Part shown: positions 24,714 through 33,790 of the stretch, piece by piece
How positions within the stretch are numbered: the stretch's first letter is position 1
Layout: every line of letters begins with the position of its first letter
From: Rhizohabitans arisaemae
GTDB lineage: Bacteria > Actinomycetota > Actinomycetes > Streptosporangiales > Streptosporangiaceae
Reading direction: 5' to 3'
Assembly: GCF_025996515.1 (NCBI RefSeq)
Contig: NZ_BLRH01000034.1
Coordinates: 1,240,001-1,304,000 of the forward strand
Length of the DNA stretch: 64,000 nucleotides
The notes under the pieces: model-generated
The model's database searches: none
Told to the model about the DNA's origin: nothing
Seen by the model: the letters and a program-made list of their open reading frames with translations, nothing else
Program-made: the position numbers and the translations under genes

Positions 24714-25793
24714 TCACACCACCGCGGCGCGGACGGCGAGCACGTCGGGCAGGTGCCGCGCGACGGTGAACCAGCTCTCCCCGTCGTCGCGGGAGCCGTA
24801 CACCTCGCCGTCCCTGGTCCCGAAGAAGACACCCGCCTCCGAGGCCTGCAGCGCGTCGCGGAGCACGGCGGCGTGGACGGGCCCGTCCGGCAGCCCCGCG
24901 CCGAAGGCGTGCCACGAGGCACCGGCGTCGTCGGTGCGGAACACCCGGCAGCGGCGCCCCACCGGGGTGCGGTCCAGGTCCGCGTGAAGGGGGAAGACGT
25001 AGAGGGTGTCGGGCCTGTCCGGATGCACGGCGATCGGGAAACCGAAGTCGGAGGGGAGGGTGTCCCCGATGGAGGTCCAGGATCCGCCGAAGTCGTCGCT
25101 GCGGTAGACGCCGAAGTGGTGCTGCAGGTAGAGCCGCTCCGGACGGGCGGGGTGCATCGCCACCTTGTGGACGCACTGCCCGAACTCCGGAAACTGCGCC
25201 CCCTCCGGCAGGAACGGCGCGCGGATCCCGGTGTTGGCGGCCTCCCACGAGGCCCCGCCGTCCCCGGTGCGGTAGAAGCCGGCGGCCGAGACCGCGATCC
25301 CCATGACCTTCGGATCGCCCGGGTGCCCGATCACGGTGTGTAGGCAGAGCCCGCCTCCGCCGGGCGCCCACTCGGGCCGGTGGGGATGGTTCCACAACCC
25401 CTCCGTCAGGGTGAACGTGGTCCCTCGATCCTCCGAACGGAAGAGGGCGGCCGGTTCGGCCCCGGCCCAGACCACATCCGGCTCGGACGGGGAGGGCTGG
25501 AGCTGCCAGACTCGGGTGAGGGTGGCGCCGCTCTTCTCGGGGAACACGATGGGCGCCCGGCGGGCTTCCTCCCAGTGCGCCCCAAGGTCGTCGGACCACA
25601 TGACCGACGGGCCGAAGTGACCGTACTCGATCCCGGCGAGGATCCGGGGCGACGGTCCCCGGACGTCGATCGCCACGGAGTGCACCCCGACGGTGGAGAA
25701 CACGACCGGTTCCACCTCGAACGGGCCCGAGCCCACGGAGCGGGCGAGGAACAGGCCCTTGCGGGTACCGATCGCGAGGAGCGTGCCGCCCAT
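24714..25793 (-). CDS. Asp-box (BNR) beta-propeller protein, sialidase/VPS10-like
   Basis: Protein of 359 residues with repeated Asp boxes: FRSEDRGTTF, YRTGDGGASW, YRSDDFGGSW, FRTDDAGASW and YGSRDDGESW, about 45-90 residues apart, so a beta-propeller of six or seven blades is expected. No signal peptide is visible, which suggests a cytosolic location. Catalytic residues of true sialidases (arginine triad, Tyr/Glu) are not evident, and many such actinobacterial proteins are annotated only as exo-alpha-sialidase-like. The ATG at 25793 (MGGTLLAIGTRKG) follows a GGGAG ribosome-binding site. Family is secure; function is not. Confidence 0.85.
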   Translation of the reverse strand: MGGTLLAIGTRKGLFLARSVGSGPFEVEPVVFSTVGVHSVAIDVRGPSPRILAGIEYGHFGPSVMWSDDLGAHWEEARRAPIVFPEKSGATLTRVWQLQPSPSEPDVVWAGAEPAALFRSEDRGTTFTLTEGLWNHPHRPEWAPGGGGLCLHTVIGHPGDPKVMGIAVSAAGFYRTGDGGASWEAANTGIRAPFLPEGAQFPEFGQCVHKVAMHPARPERLYLQHHFGVYRSDDFGGSWTSIGDTLPSDFGFPIAVHPDRPDTLYVFPLHADLDRTPVGRRCRVFRTDDAGASWHAFGAGLPDGPVHAAVLRDALQASEAGVFFGTRDGEVYGSRDDGESWFTVARHLPDVLAVRAAVV

Positions 25794-25975
25794 GTGCGGC
25801 TCCCTTCGATTGCGGGTCACGTATCCCGCCCCGAATGCTGCCACCCGCCTAGGACATTCTCGCCTGGACGGTCCGCCGCGCCCGCCCCGGGCCGCCGTAC
25901 GGTAGTCGCGGCGCGGTGAACGGCATCGCCGACCGCGGCGTCAGGGAGGACGAGGGCGACACTAAGGTGTTCCTC

Positions 25976-27187
25976 ATGCAGGTGCGCCAGTCGAAGAAGT
26001 TAGCCAACGTCTGTTACGACATCCGTGGCCCGGTGCTCAAGCGGGCGGCGCAGATGGAGGCCGAAGGACACCGGATTCTCAAGCTGCACATCGGCAATCC
26101 GGCCCCGTTCGGTTTCGAGGCCCCGGAGGAGATCCTCCAGGACATGATCCGGAATCTGCCGGACTCCCACGGGTACGGCGACTCCAAGGGCCTGCTCTCC
26201 GCGCGCCGGGCCGTGGTGCAGCACTACGAGCGCGGCGGCGTCACGGACCTGGACGTGGAGGACGTCTACCTCGGCAACGGCGTCTCCGAGCTGATCGTGA
26301 TGGCGCTGCAGGCCCTGCTCGACAACGGCGACGAGGTGCTGATCCCGGCGCCCGACTACCCGCTGTGGACCGCGGCGGTCTCGCTCAGCGGGGGTACCCC
26401 GGTCCACTACCGCTGCGACGAGGAGAGCGGGTGGGCCCCGGACCTGGACGAACTGGAGTCCAGGATCAACGCGCACACCAAAGCCCTCGTGATCATCAAT
26501 CCGAACAACCCGACCGGCGCGGTCTATCCCCGCGAGTTCCTCGGCCGGCTCGCCGAACTCGCCCGGCGCCACAACCTGATCGTGTTCGCCGACGAGATCT
26601 ACGACCGGATCCTCTACGACGACGCCGAGCACGTCTCGATCGCCTCGATCGCCCCCGACCTGCTCTGCCTTACCTTCTCCGGGCTGTCCAAGACCTATCG
26701 GGTCTGCGGCTACCGCTCGGGCTGGATGGTCATCTCCGGGCCGCGGGAGCACGCCGTGTCCTACATCGAGGGCCTGGACATCCTCGCCAACATGCGGCTG
26801 TGCCCGAACGTGCCCGGCCAGCACGCGATCCAGGCCGCGCTCGGCGGACGGCAGAGCATCGAGGAGCTGGTACGGCCCGGCGGGCGCCTGTACGAGCAGC
26901 GGGACCGCGCCTGGAAGATGATCAATCAGATCCCCGGCGTGAGCTGCGTCAAGCCGGCCGGCGCCCTGTACCTCTTCCCCCGGCTGGACCTGGAGAGGTA
27001 CCCGGTCGCCGACGACGTGCACTTCGCGCTGGAGCTCCTGGAGCGGCAGCGCATCCTCATCGTCCAGGGCAGCGGGTTCAACTGGCCGCGCCCCGACCAT
27101 TTCCGGCTGGTCATGCTGCAGCACGCGGACGACCTGGAGGAGGCGATCGGCCGGATCGGCGAGTTCCTCCCCACCTACCGGCCCTGA
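25976..27187 (+). CDS. PLP-dependent aminotransferase, alanine aminotransferase (AlaA) type
   Basis: Class I aminotransferase of 403 residues, probably pyruvate/glutamate to alanine/2-oxoglutarate in the cytosol. Conserved blocks are NPAPFGFEAPEEI near residue 37, HGYGDSKGL near 65, INPNNPTGAVY near 178, FADEIYDRILYDD near 207, and the PLP lysine in FSGLSKTYRVCGYRSGWM near 240. The last and the LHIGN start resemble AlaA of E. coli and actinobacterial orthologues. The ATG at 25976 was chosen because MQVRQSKKLANV matches the family N terminus; the frame extends 20 codons upstream. A strong hairpin follows. Confidence 0.9.
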   Translation: MQVRQSKKLANVCYDIRGPVLKRAAQMEAEGHRILKLHIGNPAPFGFEAPEEILQDMIRNLPDSHGYGDSKGLLSARRAVVQHYERGGVTDLDVEDVYLGNGVSELIVMALQALLDNGDEVLIPAPDYPLWTAAVSLSGGTPVHYRCDEESGWAPDLDELESRINAHTKALVIINPNNPTGAVYPREFLGRLAELARRHNLIVFADEIYDRILYDDAEHVSIASIAPDLLCLTFSGLSKTYRVCGYRSGWMVISGPREHAVSYIEGLDILANMRLCPNVPGQHAIQAALGGRQSIEELVRPGGRLYEQRDRAWKMINQIPGVSCVKPAGALYLFPRLDLERYPVADDVHFALELLERQRILIVQGSGFNWPRPDHFRLVMLQHADDLEEAIGRIGEFLPTYRP

Positions 27188-27194
27188 GCCGGAC

Positions 27195-27236
27195 CCCGCG
27201 GCGCCGTCGCCCTCCGTGAGGGTACGGCGCCGCGGG
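27195..27236 (+). terminator. Hairpin terminator of the aminotransferase gene
   Basis: A 13-bp perfect stem CCCGCGGCGCCGT / ACGGCGCCGCGGG with an inner CCCT/AGGG pair in the loop, 7 bp after the stop. No U tract. Confidence 0.7.
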
Positions 27237-27294
27237 ATCCGGGGTGCCTTGGCCGTACCCGTTCCCAGTGCCGGATACGGCCAGGCGGGGGGGA

Positions 27295-27720
27295 TCAGCT
27301 TCCCTGGGTGTAGACGGTCTTGGCTCGGGAGCAGGAACCGGTCGAGCGGTCGGAGTTCCCGCGGCAGGTCTGCGCCTTCACCTGGAGGACGCCGCCGAGC
27401 TCCTTGCGGAACGTCCCGGACCCGGGGACGCAGTTGTAGAAGGACACGGTGCGCCAGCGTCCGTTGGTCGAGCTCTGGTAGCGGACACGCAGCCAGGCAC
27501 AGCCCGGCCCCCGGGTGTCGGTCACCGTGCCGGAGATCGCGTACCCGTTCTGGCCGACGAAGACCTTCCCCTTGGCCTTGGCCAGGCCGTCGGCCGAACG
27601 GATCGGGCCCCACTTCCACTCCGTCGCCGCGGCCGGGGCCGCCGAGACCGCGGTCGCACCCCCGAGGGCGAGCACCGTCGCACCGGTGAGAGCCAGCAGA
27701 ACCCGCAGACCGCTATGCAT
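27295..27720 (-). CDS. Small secreted protein of unknown function
   Basis: 141 residues with a clear signal peptide: short basic start, LLALTGATVLALGGATAV core and an AAPAA cleavage region near residue 28-32. The mature part of about 110 residues has four cysteines (GCAWL, NCVPG, TCRGN, SCSRA), enough for two disulfides, and is rich in small polar and aromatic residues. It may be a small extracellular beta-sandwich protein. No family is recognised. The ATG at 27720 is certain from the signal peptide. Confidence 0.75.
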   Translation of the reverse strand: MHSGLRVLLALTGATVLALGGATAVSAAPAAATEWKWGPIRSADGLAKAKGKVFVGQNGYAISGTVTDTRGPGCAWLRVRYQSSTNGRWRTVSFYNCVPGSGTFRKELGGVLQVKAQTCRGNSDRSTGSCSRAKTVYTQGS

Positions 27721-27920
27721 ACCAAAACTCCCGACACGTTCCTTTGCCTCTGTACCTGTCCAGAAATATCTGGCGACGCTTGCAGATCACTTGGAACCCG
27801 ATGTCGGCGGCGGACCCGGACCCCGCGACGGCGGCCGTACGGCCCGAAGAACGGAACATGGTTCGGTACCGGTCGCCGGTCCCCTCTACCATCTCGGGGG
27901 AGTTACGAGTGAGGAGTGGG

Positions 27921-28973
27921 ATGTTTGGGATTGTTCGCCCGTGCCGCCATCGGCTGTGCGGAAACCTGCACGCCGCCTGGCTGGCGCACCTCTGCGGTCT
28001 GTGTCTGACGCTGCGTGACGAGCACGGGCACGCCGCACGACTCGTGACGAACTACGACGGTCTTCTGGTCTCCGTCCTGCTGGAGGCGCAGTCCGCCGGC
28101 CGTTCCCCGCACCGCAGGGCGGCCCCCTGCGCGCTGCGCGGCTTCCGGGGAGCCGACGTGGTGGACGCCCGGAGCGAAGGCGCCCGGCTCGCCGCCTCGG
28201 TCTCGCTCGTGCTCGCCGCCGGAAAGATGCGCGACCACGTGCAGGACCGGGACGGCGTCTTCGCCCGGCGGGTCCCGGCGGGGCACGTCGCGGGCCTGGT
28301 CGCGGGGCGCTGGGCGGACGCGGGTGCCCGGACGGGACGGCTGATCGGCTTCGACACCGCCGTCCTCACCGAGGCGATCGGGCGCCAGGCCGACCTGGAG
28401 CGCGACACCGATCGAGGGCTGCTCGACCTCACCGAGCCCACCGAGACCGCGGTCGCCGCCGCGTTCGCGCACACCGCGGCCCTGGCCGGCAAACCGCACA
28501 ACGCCGAGTCGCTCGCCGAGGCCGGACGCCACTTCGGCCGCCTGGCCCACCTCCTCGACGCCGTCGAAGACCTCCACGACGACCGGTCCCGCGGCGCCTT
28601 CAACCCCCTGACCGCCACCGGCACCGATCTCGCGCGGGCCCGGCGCCACTGCGACGACGCGCTGGCCGGACTGCGCCTGGCCGTGGCCGACCTCGACCTG
28701 GAGGATTCCCGGCTGACCACGGCGCTGCTGGTCCGGGAGGTCGGCGAGTCGGTCGACCGGGTCTTCGCCGCCGCCCACGACCCGCAGGCGTTGCACGTCC
28801 CGGGGAACGTTCCGGGCCCCGGCCTCGGCTGCCTGTCCGCCACGCCGGGCGGCTGCGCCGGGGTCGCGCGCAAGCCGAAGGGCAAGAAGAAGGGGAAGCG
28901 CAAAGGCAGCGGCAACTGCGGAGACGGGTGCGGGTGCGACGGCAACTGCTGCGACTGCAACTGCAACTGCTAA
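27921..28973 (+). CDS. DUF5685 protein with cysteine-rich C-terminal tail
   Basis: 350 residues. The N-terminal block MFGIVRPCRHRLCGNLHAAW, then HLCGLCLTLRDEHGH and NYDGLLVSVLLEAQ, is typical of actinobacterial DUF5685, where cysteines C8, C13 and the CGLC pair suggest metal or disulfide chemistry. The middle is a helical bundle. After about residue 310 comes a lysine-rich linker (KPKGKKKGKRKGSG) and then a tail with alternating Cys, Asn, Asp and Gly ending DCNCNC: eight cysteines in the last 20 residues. That tail could bind a metal cluster or be a modification substrate. The ATG at 27921 has GAGGAG just before it. Function unknown. Confidence 0.78.
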   Translation: MFGIVRPCRHRLCGNLHAAWLAHLCGLCLTLRDEHGHAARLVTNYDGLLVSVLLEAQSAGRSPHRRAAPCALRGFRGADVVDARSEGARLAASVSLVLAAGKMRDHVQDRDGVFARRVPAGHVAGLVAGRWADAGARTGRLIGFDTAVLTEAIGRQADLERDTDRGLLDLTEPTETAVAAAFAHTAALAGKPHNAESLAEAGRHFGRLAHLLDAVEDLHDDRSRGAFNPLTATGTDLARARRHCDDALAGLRLAVADLDLEDSRLTTALLVREVGESVDRVFAAAHDPQALHVPGNVPGPGLGCLSATPGGCAGVARKPKGKKKGKRKGSGNCGDGCGCDGNCCDCNCNC

Positions 28974-28978
28974 CCGGT

Positions 28979-29009
28979 GCCCCGCGCCCCCTCACCGGGG
29001 GCGCGGGGC
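28979..29009. terminator. GC-rich hairpin between convergent genes
   Basis: Perfect 12-bp stem GCCCCGCGCCCC / GGGGCGCGGGGC with a 7-base loop, between the DUF5685 gene stop and the convergent M16 gene stop. Confidence 0.65.
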
Positions 29010-29034
29010 GTCGGCAGGTCGTACCGGAGGGTTC

Positions 29035-30369
29035 TCAGTCCTCGACGATCTCCACGTCGGCGAGGCCGAGGGCCTCGATCGGCTCCCGGATCCGATCCGC
29101 GTCGCCGACCGCCACCACGGTGAGCCCGTCCGGGTCCACCTGACCGGCGAGCGCCGCCCCGGCCCGCTGCGCGTCCACCACGCGCAACGCCGCCAAGTAC
29201 GACGACGGGTACTCCACGGGGAGCCCCCCCGCCACCGCGGAGGCGAGCTCGGCCACGATGCGGTGCGCCGTCTCGAACCGCGCGGGCGCGGCGTCCGCCA
29301 GGGCCCGTACGGCGGACGCGGTCTCCTCGGCGGTCGGCCCGCCGGTCACCAGCTTGCGGATCTCGGCGATCGTGTCGGCGAGCGCGGGACCGGTCACCTC
29401 GGTGTGGACCGCGCCCTCCACGATGAGCAGGCCGTGGCGGCGCAGCGACTGCATCCCGGCGTAGAAGCCGTAGGTGTACCCCTTCTCCTCCCGGAGCACC
29501 GCGTTGAGCCGCGAGTTGAGCCCGCCGCCCATCACGTACGCGGCGATGTTGAGCGCCGCCCAGTCCCCGTGGTCGCGGCCGGGCGCCGGATGCGCGATGG
29601 AGAGCTGGGTCTGCACCGAGTCGGGCCGGTGCACGATGACCAGCCGGGGACCGCGGGTGAACCGCGGCTCGGCGGGCGTGCTCGGCTCGGCCGCGGCCTG
29701 CCAGCCGGAGAAGGCCTTGGCGAGCGTGGTATGCGCGTCGGTCACGTCCCCGGCCAGCACCAGGGTGCCCGTGCCGAAGGTGTCGCGGTAGAAGGAGCGC
29801 ACGGCCGCGGCGTCGATCCCGGTCACGGTCTCGACGGTGCCCGCGGTCGGCAGGGACGCCCGGTCGGCGGAGTCGTAGAGGGCGGCGCGGAGCGCGACCC
29901 GGGCCCGATGGCTCGCGTCGGCGTTCTCCAGCCGGATCTCGTCCAGCCGCTCCCGGCGGAGCCGGGCGATCTCCCCCTCGTCCAGCGCGGGGGACCCCGC
30001 CGCCTCGGCGAGGAGCTCCACCGCGGCGGGGAGCCGCCGCACCGGGGCGTCCAGGACCAGCCGGAGCGAGGAGAGGTCGGCCACCGCCGAAAGCGTGGCC
30101 CCCATGCTCTCCAGCTTGTTCGCGAACTCGGTCGCGTTCAGCTGGGCCGTCCCCTCGGTGAGCACCCGCGCGACGATCGTCGCGGTGCCCGCGAGCCCGT
30201 CGGGCTCCCTCCCGGCACCCGCGTCGAGCACCAGCTGCGCCGAGGCGAGCTCACGGCCGGGCAGGTGACAGGTGAGCCCGATCAGCCCACCCGGCAGCTC
30301 GCTGCGCACGGCGGGCGGGAAACTCCAGACCGCGGGCGGTCCTGGAACGGGGCGAGGCGGAAAACTCAC
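29035..30369 (-). CDS. M16-family peptidase-like subunit without the zinc motif
   Basis: 444 residues of the pitrilysin/M16 fold. The position of the HxxEH zinc site reads GTATIVARVLTEGT, so this subunit cannot bind the catalytic zinc. It keeps the C-terminal substrate-binding block GGGLNSRLNAVLREEKGYTY near residue 310 with the R/Y pair. Such a protein usually pairs with an active subunit, here encoded just upstream, as in the mitochondrial processing peptidase alpha/beta pair. The GTG at 30369 has AAAGG upstream and lies 64 bp after the partner's stop, so the two are one operon. No signal peptide is seen, so action is cytosolic or by peptide uptake. Confidence 0.88.
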   Translation of the reverse strand: MSFPPRPVPGPPAVWSFPPAVRSELPGGLIGLTCHLPGRELASAQLVLDAGAGREPDGLAGTATIVARVLTEGTAQLNATEFANKLESMGATLSAVADLSSLRLVLDAPVRRLPAAVELLAEAAGSPALDEGEIARLRRERLDEIRLENADASHRARVALRAALYDSADRASLPTAGTVETVTGIDAAAVRSFYRDTFGTGTLVLAGDVTDAHTTLAKAFSGWQAAAEPSTPAEPRFTRGPRLVIVHRPDSVQTQLSIAHPAPGRDHGDWAALNIAAYVMGGGLNSRLNAVLREEKGYTYGFYAGMQSLRRHGLLIVEGAVHTEVTGPALADTIAEIRKLVTGGPTAEETASAVRALADAAPARFETAHRIVAELASAVAGGLPVEYPSSYLAALRVVDAQRAGAALAGQVDPDGLTVVAVGDADRIREPIEALGLADVEIVED

Positions 30370-30433
30370 AGATCAACCTTTCGCTGGCGCCGGCGGCGGG
30401 GTTTGCGGGCGGATGACGTGGCGGCGCACCGGC

Positions 30434-31774
30434 TCAGGACTCGGGCCGGTAGGACAGGACCGCCCGGTTCTGCGGGGCGAGGTAGGTGCGCGCCGCGGCG
30501 ACGACCTCCTCGACGGTGATCGAGGTGACCCGCTCCACCGTGGTGAACACCCGGCCGGGGTCCCCGAAGAGCGTGGTCTGCATGGAGATCTCGTCGGCGA
30601 GACCGGTCACGGTCGCCGTCTGGTTGAGGAAACTCCGCTCGGTCTGCGCCAGGACCCGCTCCACCTCGGCGGCCGTCGGGCCGCCGGAGACGAAGGCGGC
30701 GAGCTCGGCGTCGAAGACCTCCTCGATCCTGGCGAGGTCGGCGCCGGAGGCCGCGACGAGCTGCAGCAGCGCCACCGAGTCCCCCGAGGCGAACCGGTCG
30801 GTCCCGAACCACATCTCGGTGACCAGCTGATCCTGCCGGACCAGCCGCTCGTAGAGGCGGCAGCTCGTCCCGGAGCCGAGGATCCCGATGGCCAGGTCGA
30901 TCGCCTCCATCTCGCGGGTTCCGTCGGCGGGCAGGCGGAAGAGCCCGAAGAGCGCCGGGGCGGGCACCGCCTCGGCGACCTCCCGGCGGAGCTGCTCGGG
31001 AAGCGGGCCGGCGTGCCCGTTCCGCGCCGCGGGCACGCCGGGGCCTTTGCCCAGGTGCCCGAAGTACCGCTCCACCTCGGCGAAGGCCTTGGCACCGTCG
31101 ACGTCGCCGACGATCGAGATCACGGCGTTGTCCGGCGCGTAGTAGGCGGTGAAGAAGTCCCGGCAGTCGTCCAGGGTCGCCGCCTCCAGGTCGGCCATGG
31201 AGCCGATCGGGGTGTGCGCGTACGGGTGGCCCTCGGGGAAGGCCAGGGCGAAGAGGCGTTCCACCGCCGTGCCGTACGGAACGTTGTCGTACCGCTGGCG
31301 GCGCTCGTTCTTCACCACGTCCCGCTGGTTGTCCAGGTTGACCTGGGTGAGCGCGCTCGGGAGCGTGCCCATGCGGTCGGCCTCCAGCCAGAGCGCCAGC
31401 TCGAAGTGGCTGGTCGGCAGGGTCTCGAAGTAGTTGGTCCGCTCGAACGAGGTGGTCGCGTTGAACTGGGCCCCCGCGTCCTGCATGAGCGCGGCGTGCT
31501 CCCCCTCGGCCACGTTCGCCGAGCCTTGGAACATCAGGTGCTCGAACAGATGCGCCAGCCCGGTCCTGCCGGGACGCTCGTGCCTGGACCCCACCGAGTA
31601 CCAGAGGTTGACGGCGACCAGCGGGGCCATGTGATCCTCTCGAACCACGACCCGCAGGCCGTTGTCGAGCGTGTGCTCGTGCAGCGTCGCATCCGGCAAG
31701 GTTTGTCCCGTCCCTTCGGCCGAGGAGATGTTCGACAAAGTATCGGGCATCGGGGCCGTCCCGGCGAACGACAT
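30434..31774 (-). CDS. M16-family zinc metallopeptidase, active subunit
   Basis: 446 residues. The inverted zinc motif HLFEH at 75-79, in TGLAHLFEHLMFQGS, is intact, with the third ligand glutamate in LALWLEADRMG about 75 residues later. It is the catalytic partner of the downstream inactive subunit, and probably cuts short peptides inside the joined clamshell. The start is uncertain: ATG at 31774 is used here, while a TTG at 31699 with an AAGGGACGGGAC ribosome-binding region would give a protein starting just before LHEHTLDNGLRVVV, as in most homologues. No signal peptide. Confidence 0.88.
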   Translation of the reverse strand: MSFAGTAPMPDTLSNISSAEGTGQTLPDATLHEHTLDNGLRVVVREDHMAPLVAVNLWYSVGSRHERPGRTGLAHLFEHLMFQGSANVAEGEHAALMQDAGAQFNATTSFERTNYFETLPTSHFELALWLEADRMGTLPSALTQVNLDNQRDVVKNERRQRYDNVPYGTAVERLFALAFPEGHPYAHTPIGSMADLEAATLDDCRDFFTAYYAPDNAVISIVGDVDGAKAFAEVERYFGHLGKGPGVPAARNGHAGPLPEQLRREVAEAVPAPALFGLFRLPADGTREMEAIDLAIGILGSGTSCRLYERLVRQDQLVTEMWFGTDRFASGDSVALLQLVAASGADLARIEEVFDAELAAFVSGGPTAAEVERVLAQTERSFLNQTATVTGLADEISMQTTLFGDPGRVFTTVERVTSITVEEVVAAARTYLAPQNRAVLSYRPES

Positions 31775-32123
31775 CAAGATCAAAATAATCGCGCCACGCG
31801 TCGCCGCGCGGCCCTTCCCTCACCGCCGCCGTACCGCCACGACCCCCGTGACCGAACCCCAGCCTACTCGCGGGCGGACCCCGCCCGGGCGCCTCCGCCG
31901 TGCGGCGCGGCATCGCCCTCCCGGCGTTCCGGGAACCCCGCGGACGCCCTGCCGGTACGGCCTGCGACGGCCTCGGCCGCGACGGTCCCCGCCTGACGAT
32001 CGAGCCGGGTACGGCCGGAGGCGGCGCGGGCGTACCGCCCTCGGCGGGTCCGGGCGCAGCCCGTACCGGACCGTGGTTCAGGTGGCCCGTGGTGTGCCGG
32101 CACACCACGGGCGTGGGCGGGGA
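31775..32123. other. Intergenic region, no gene seen
   Basis: About 350 bp between two minus-strand genes, presumably with the M16 operon promoter near 31770-31830, where GC content dips briefly. At 32050-32066 lies one copy (reverse orientation) of the dispersed word GGTACGGGCTGCGCC. Confidence 0.45.
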
Positions 32124-33326
32124 CTAGAGGTAGAAGCCCTCTCCCTCGGACGGCTCCTGGGAGGCTGCGTGGAGGTGGCCGCCGCGCAAGGCGTAGAGGG
32201 TCGCCAGGGTCGCCCCGGACGGCTCGATCCGGCTGATCGCGGCACGCCGGTCCGCGTCCTCGGCCGGGTTCTCGGTGAGCCAGGCGGCGGCCTCGGTCTG
32301 GGTGAGCGCGCCCACCGGGATCTGGGCGAGGCATCGGCCGGGGCGGACCACGGCCGGGTGGAGGCGGTTGAGGCTCTCGTTGGTCGTGATCGCCACCAGC
32401 ACGTCCCTGCCCTGTCCGAGCAGTCCGTCGGTGAGGTTGAGCAGCCGGGCGAGCCCCTGCCCCACCGCATGCTTGGCCTCTCCGTGGATCAGCTCGTCGC
32501 AGTCCTCCAGGATCAGCAGCCGCCAGCGCTTCTCGCCCTCGTCTCCCGACTCGCCGACGGCGACCTCCATCAGGTAGCCGGGTGCGCCGAAGAGCTGGTC
32601 GGGGTCGAGCACACAGTCGACCTGGCACCATTTCGCCCAGGCCTTGGCCAGGGACCGCAGCGCGGTGGTCTTGCCCGTCCCCGGGGGTCCGTGCATGAGG
32701 ATCAGCCGTCCGGTGATCGACTCCGGTGTCATCGCCATGAGGCGGTCGAGTTCGGCGGCGGCCGCGGCCGTGTAGTTCCCGCGGATCGTCTCCCACGGCG
32801 GCGTCGTGATCGGACGCTCGTTCCGGTAGCCGCCGTGCTGGCCGAGATACCAGAATCCCATGTCGACCTGGTCCGCCTCGTCCGATTCCGGGTCGACCGC
32901 ATCCTTGACGCAGCGCTCGATGACGTCCTTCGACAGTTCGTCGCTGATCGCCGTGACCGTGAGAAACGCCTGGTTGTCGGCCGGCCAGCGCCGGACCCGC
33001 AACGTCCACCCGTCGCCGGAGTACAGGTGGACCTGCCGCTTGCCGACCTCGGTGACCGCGCGGAGCAACCGCGCCTCGTCGGGGTGCAAAGGGGCCTCCG
33101 GCCGGACCCGTTCCAGCCGTACCGATCGGGTCCAGGGCTGGTCGCCGACGACGAAGGAGGAGATCGCCAGCGCGTCGATCACATCGGAGTGCGAGTCTGA
33201 GCTGTCCAGATTGACGGACACGGGAACGATGGTCGCGGGATCGACGGCGGGATGTTCTGCGCCGAAGACAACCTCCTTAAGCACGGACATGTCACCATGG
33301 TCATCGCTGGCGTCGACGGAGTCCAC
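32124..33326 (-). CDS. AAA-family ATPase with DUF5925 N-terminal domain
   Basis: 400 residues. An N-terminal DUF5925-like domain (about 1-150) precedes an AAA module with Walker A HGPPGTGKTT near 210, Walker B RWRLLILEDCDEL near 265, sensor-1 AITTNESLNRLHPA near 305 and an arginine in VVRPGRC that follows. The AAA core is like that of CbxX/BCS1-type remodelling ATPases. The N-terminal domain is acidic and may recruit the client. Actinobacterial homologues are uncharacterised. The GTG at 33326 is used; an ATG at 33290 (MSVLKEVV) is an equally good alternative. A PH-domain membrane gene lies 38 bp upstream on the same strand and may be co-transcribed. Confidence 0.82.
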   Translation of the reverse strand: MDSVDASDDHGDMSVLKEVVFGAEHPAVDPATIVPVSVNLDSSDSHSDVIDALAISSFVVGDQPWTRSVRLERVRPEAPLHPDEARLLRAVTEVGKRQVHLYSGDGWTLRVRRWPADNQAFLTVTAISDELSKDVIERCVKDAVDPESDEADQVDMGFWYLGQHGGYRNERPITTPPWETIRGNYTAAAAAELDRLMAMTPESITGRLILMHGPPGTGKTTALRSLAKAWAKWCQVDCVLDPDQLFGAPGYLMEVAVGESGDEGEKRWRLLILEDCDELIHGEAKHAVGQGLARLLNLTDGLLGQGRDVLVAITTNESLNRLHPAVVRPGRCLAQIPVGALTQTEAAAWLTENPAEDADRRAAISRIEPSGATLATLYALRGGHLHAASQEPSEGEGFYL

Positions 33327-33364
33327 CCGTTTTCAGCTCCCCGATCGGGTCCGCCACCCGCCGA

Positions 33365-33790
33365 TCAGCGGGACTCATGGATCGTCCGCAGGGTCTCGGC
33401 CACCTCCCCGCACGGTGCGTCAAGCTCGTGTTTGCCGAGGAAGTGCACGTCGTCACCTGTGTCGATCTCCAGCAGCTCGGAGCGGAGACCGTGCCTGCGG
33501 ACCACGTCCACCCGAATGCGCTTGACCTGGTCCCAGGCGATCCGCCGCCGACCGGCGAACCCGCGGACCACGGTCAGCCCCTCCCCGTCGACGGCGAGCC
33601 GGACCGGCGCCACGACGTCACGGACCGCCAGCGCGCCGACCCCGATCGCGGCCACCGCGGCCAGCAGCGTCCCAAACGGGTCGGGGCTGAATCCGGCGGC
33701 CACGGCGAAGAGCACGGAGAGCACCGCCTTGCCGTAGATCATCTTTCGGGCGACCCGCCACTCAAGTACGTCCTCATCCACGCTGTGCAC
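33365..33790 (-). CDS. PH-domain membrane protein
   Basis: 141 residues. Two adjacent hydrophobic helices (AVLSVLFAVAAGFSPDPFGT and LLAAVAAIGVGALAV, about 22-58) are followed by a bacterial PH-like domain with RLAVDGEGLTVVRGF, RRRIAWDQVKRIRVDV and LEIDTGDDVHFLGKHEL. Such proteins are common, uncharacterised actinobacterial membrane proteins. The GTG at 33790 opens the frame; a second GTG three codons on is possible. Its neighbour is the DUF5925 ATPase, 38 bp downstream. Confidence 0.8.
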   Translation of the reverse strand: MHSVDEDVLEWRVARKMIYGKAVLSVLFAVAAGFSPDPFGTLLAAVAAIGVGALAVRDVVAPVRLAVDGEGLTVVRGFAGRRRIAWDQVKRIRVDVVRRHGLRSELLEIDTGDDVHFLGKHELDAPCGEVAETLRTIHESR

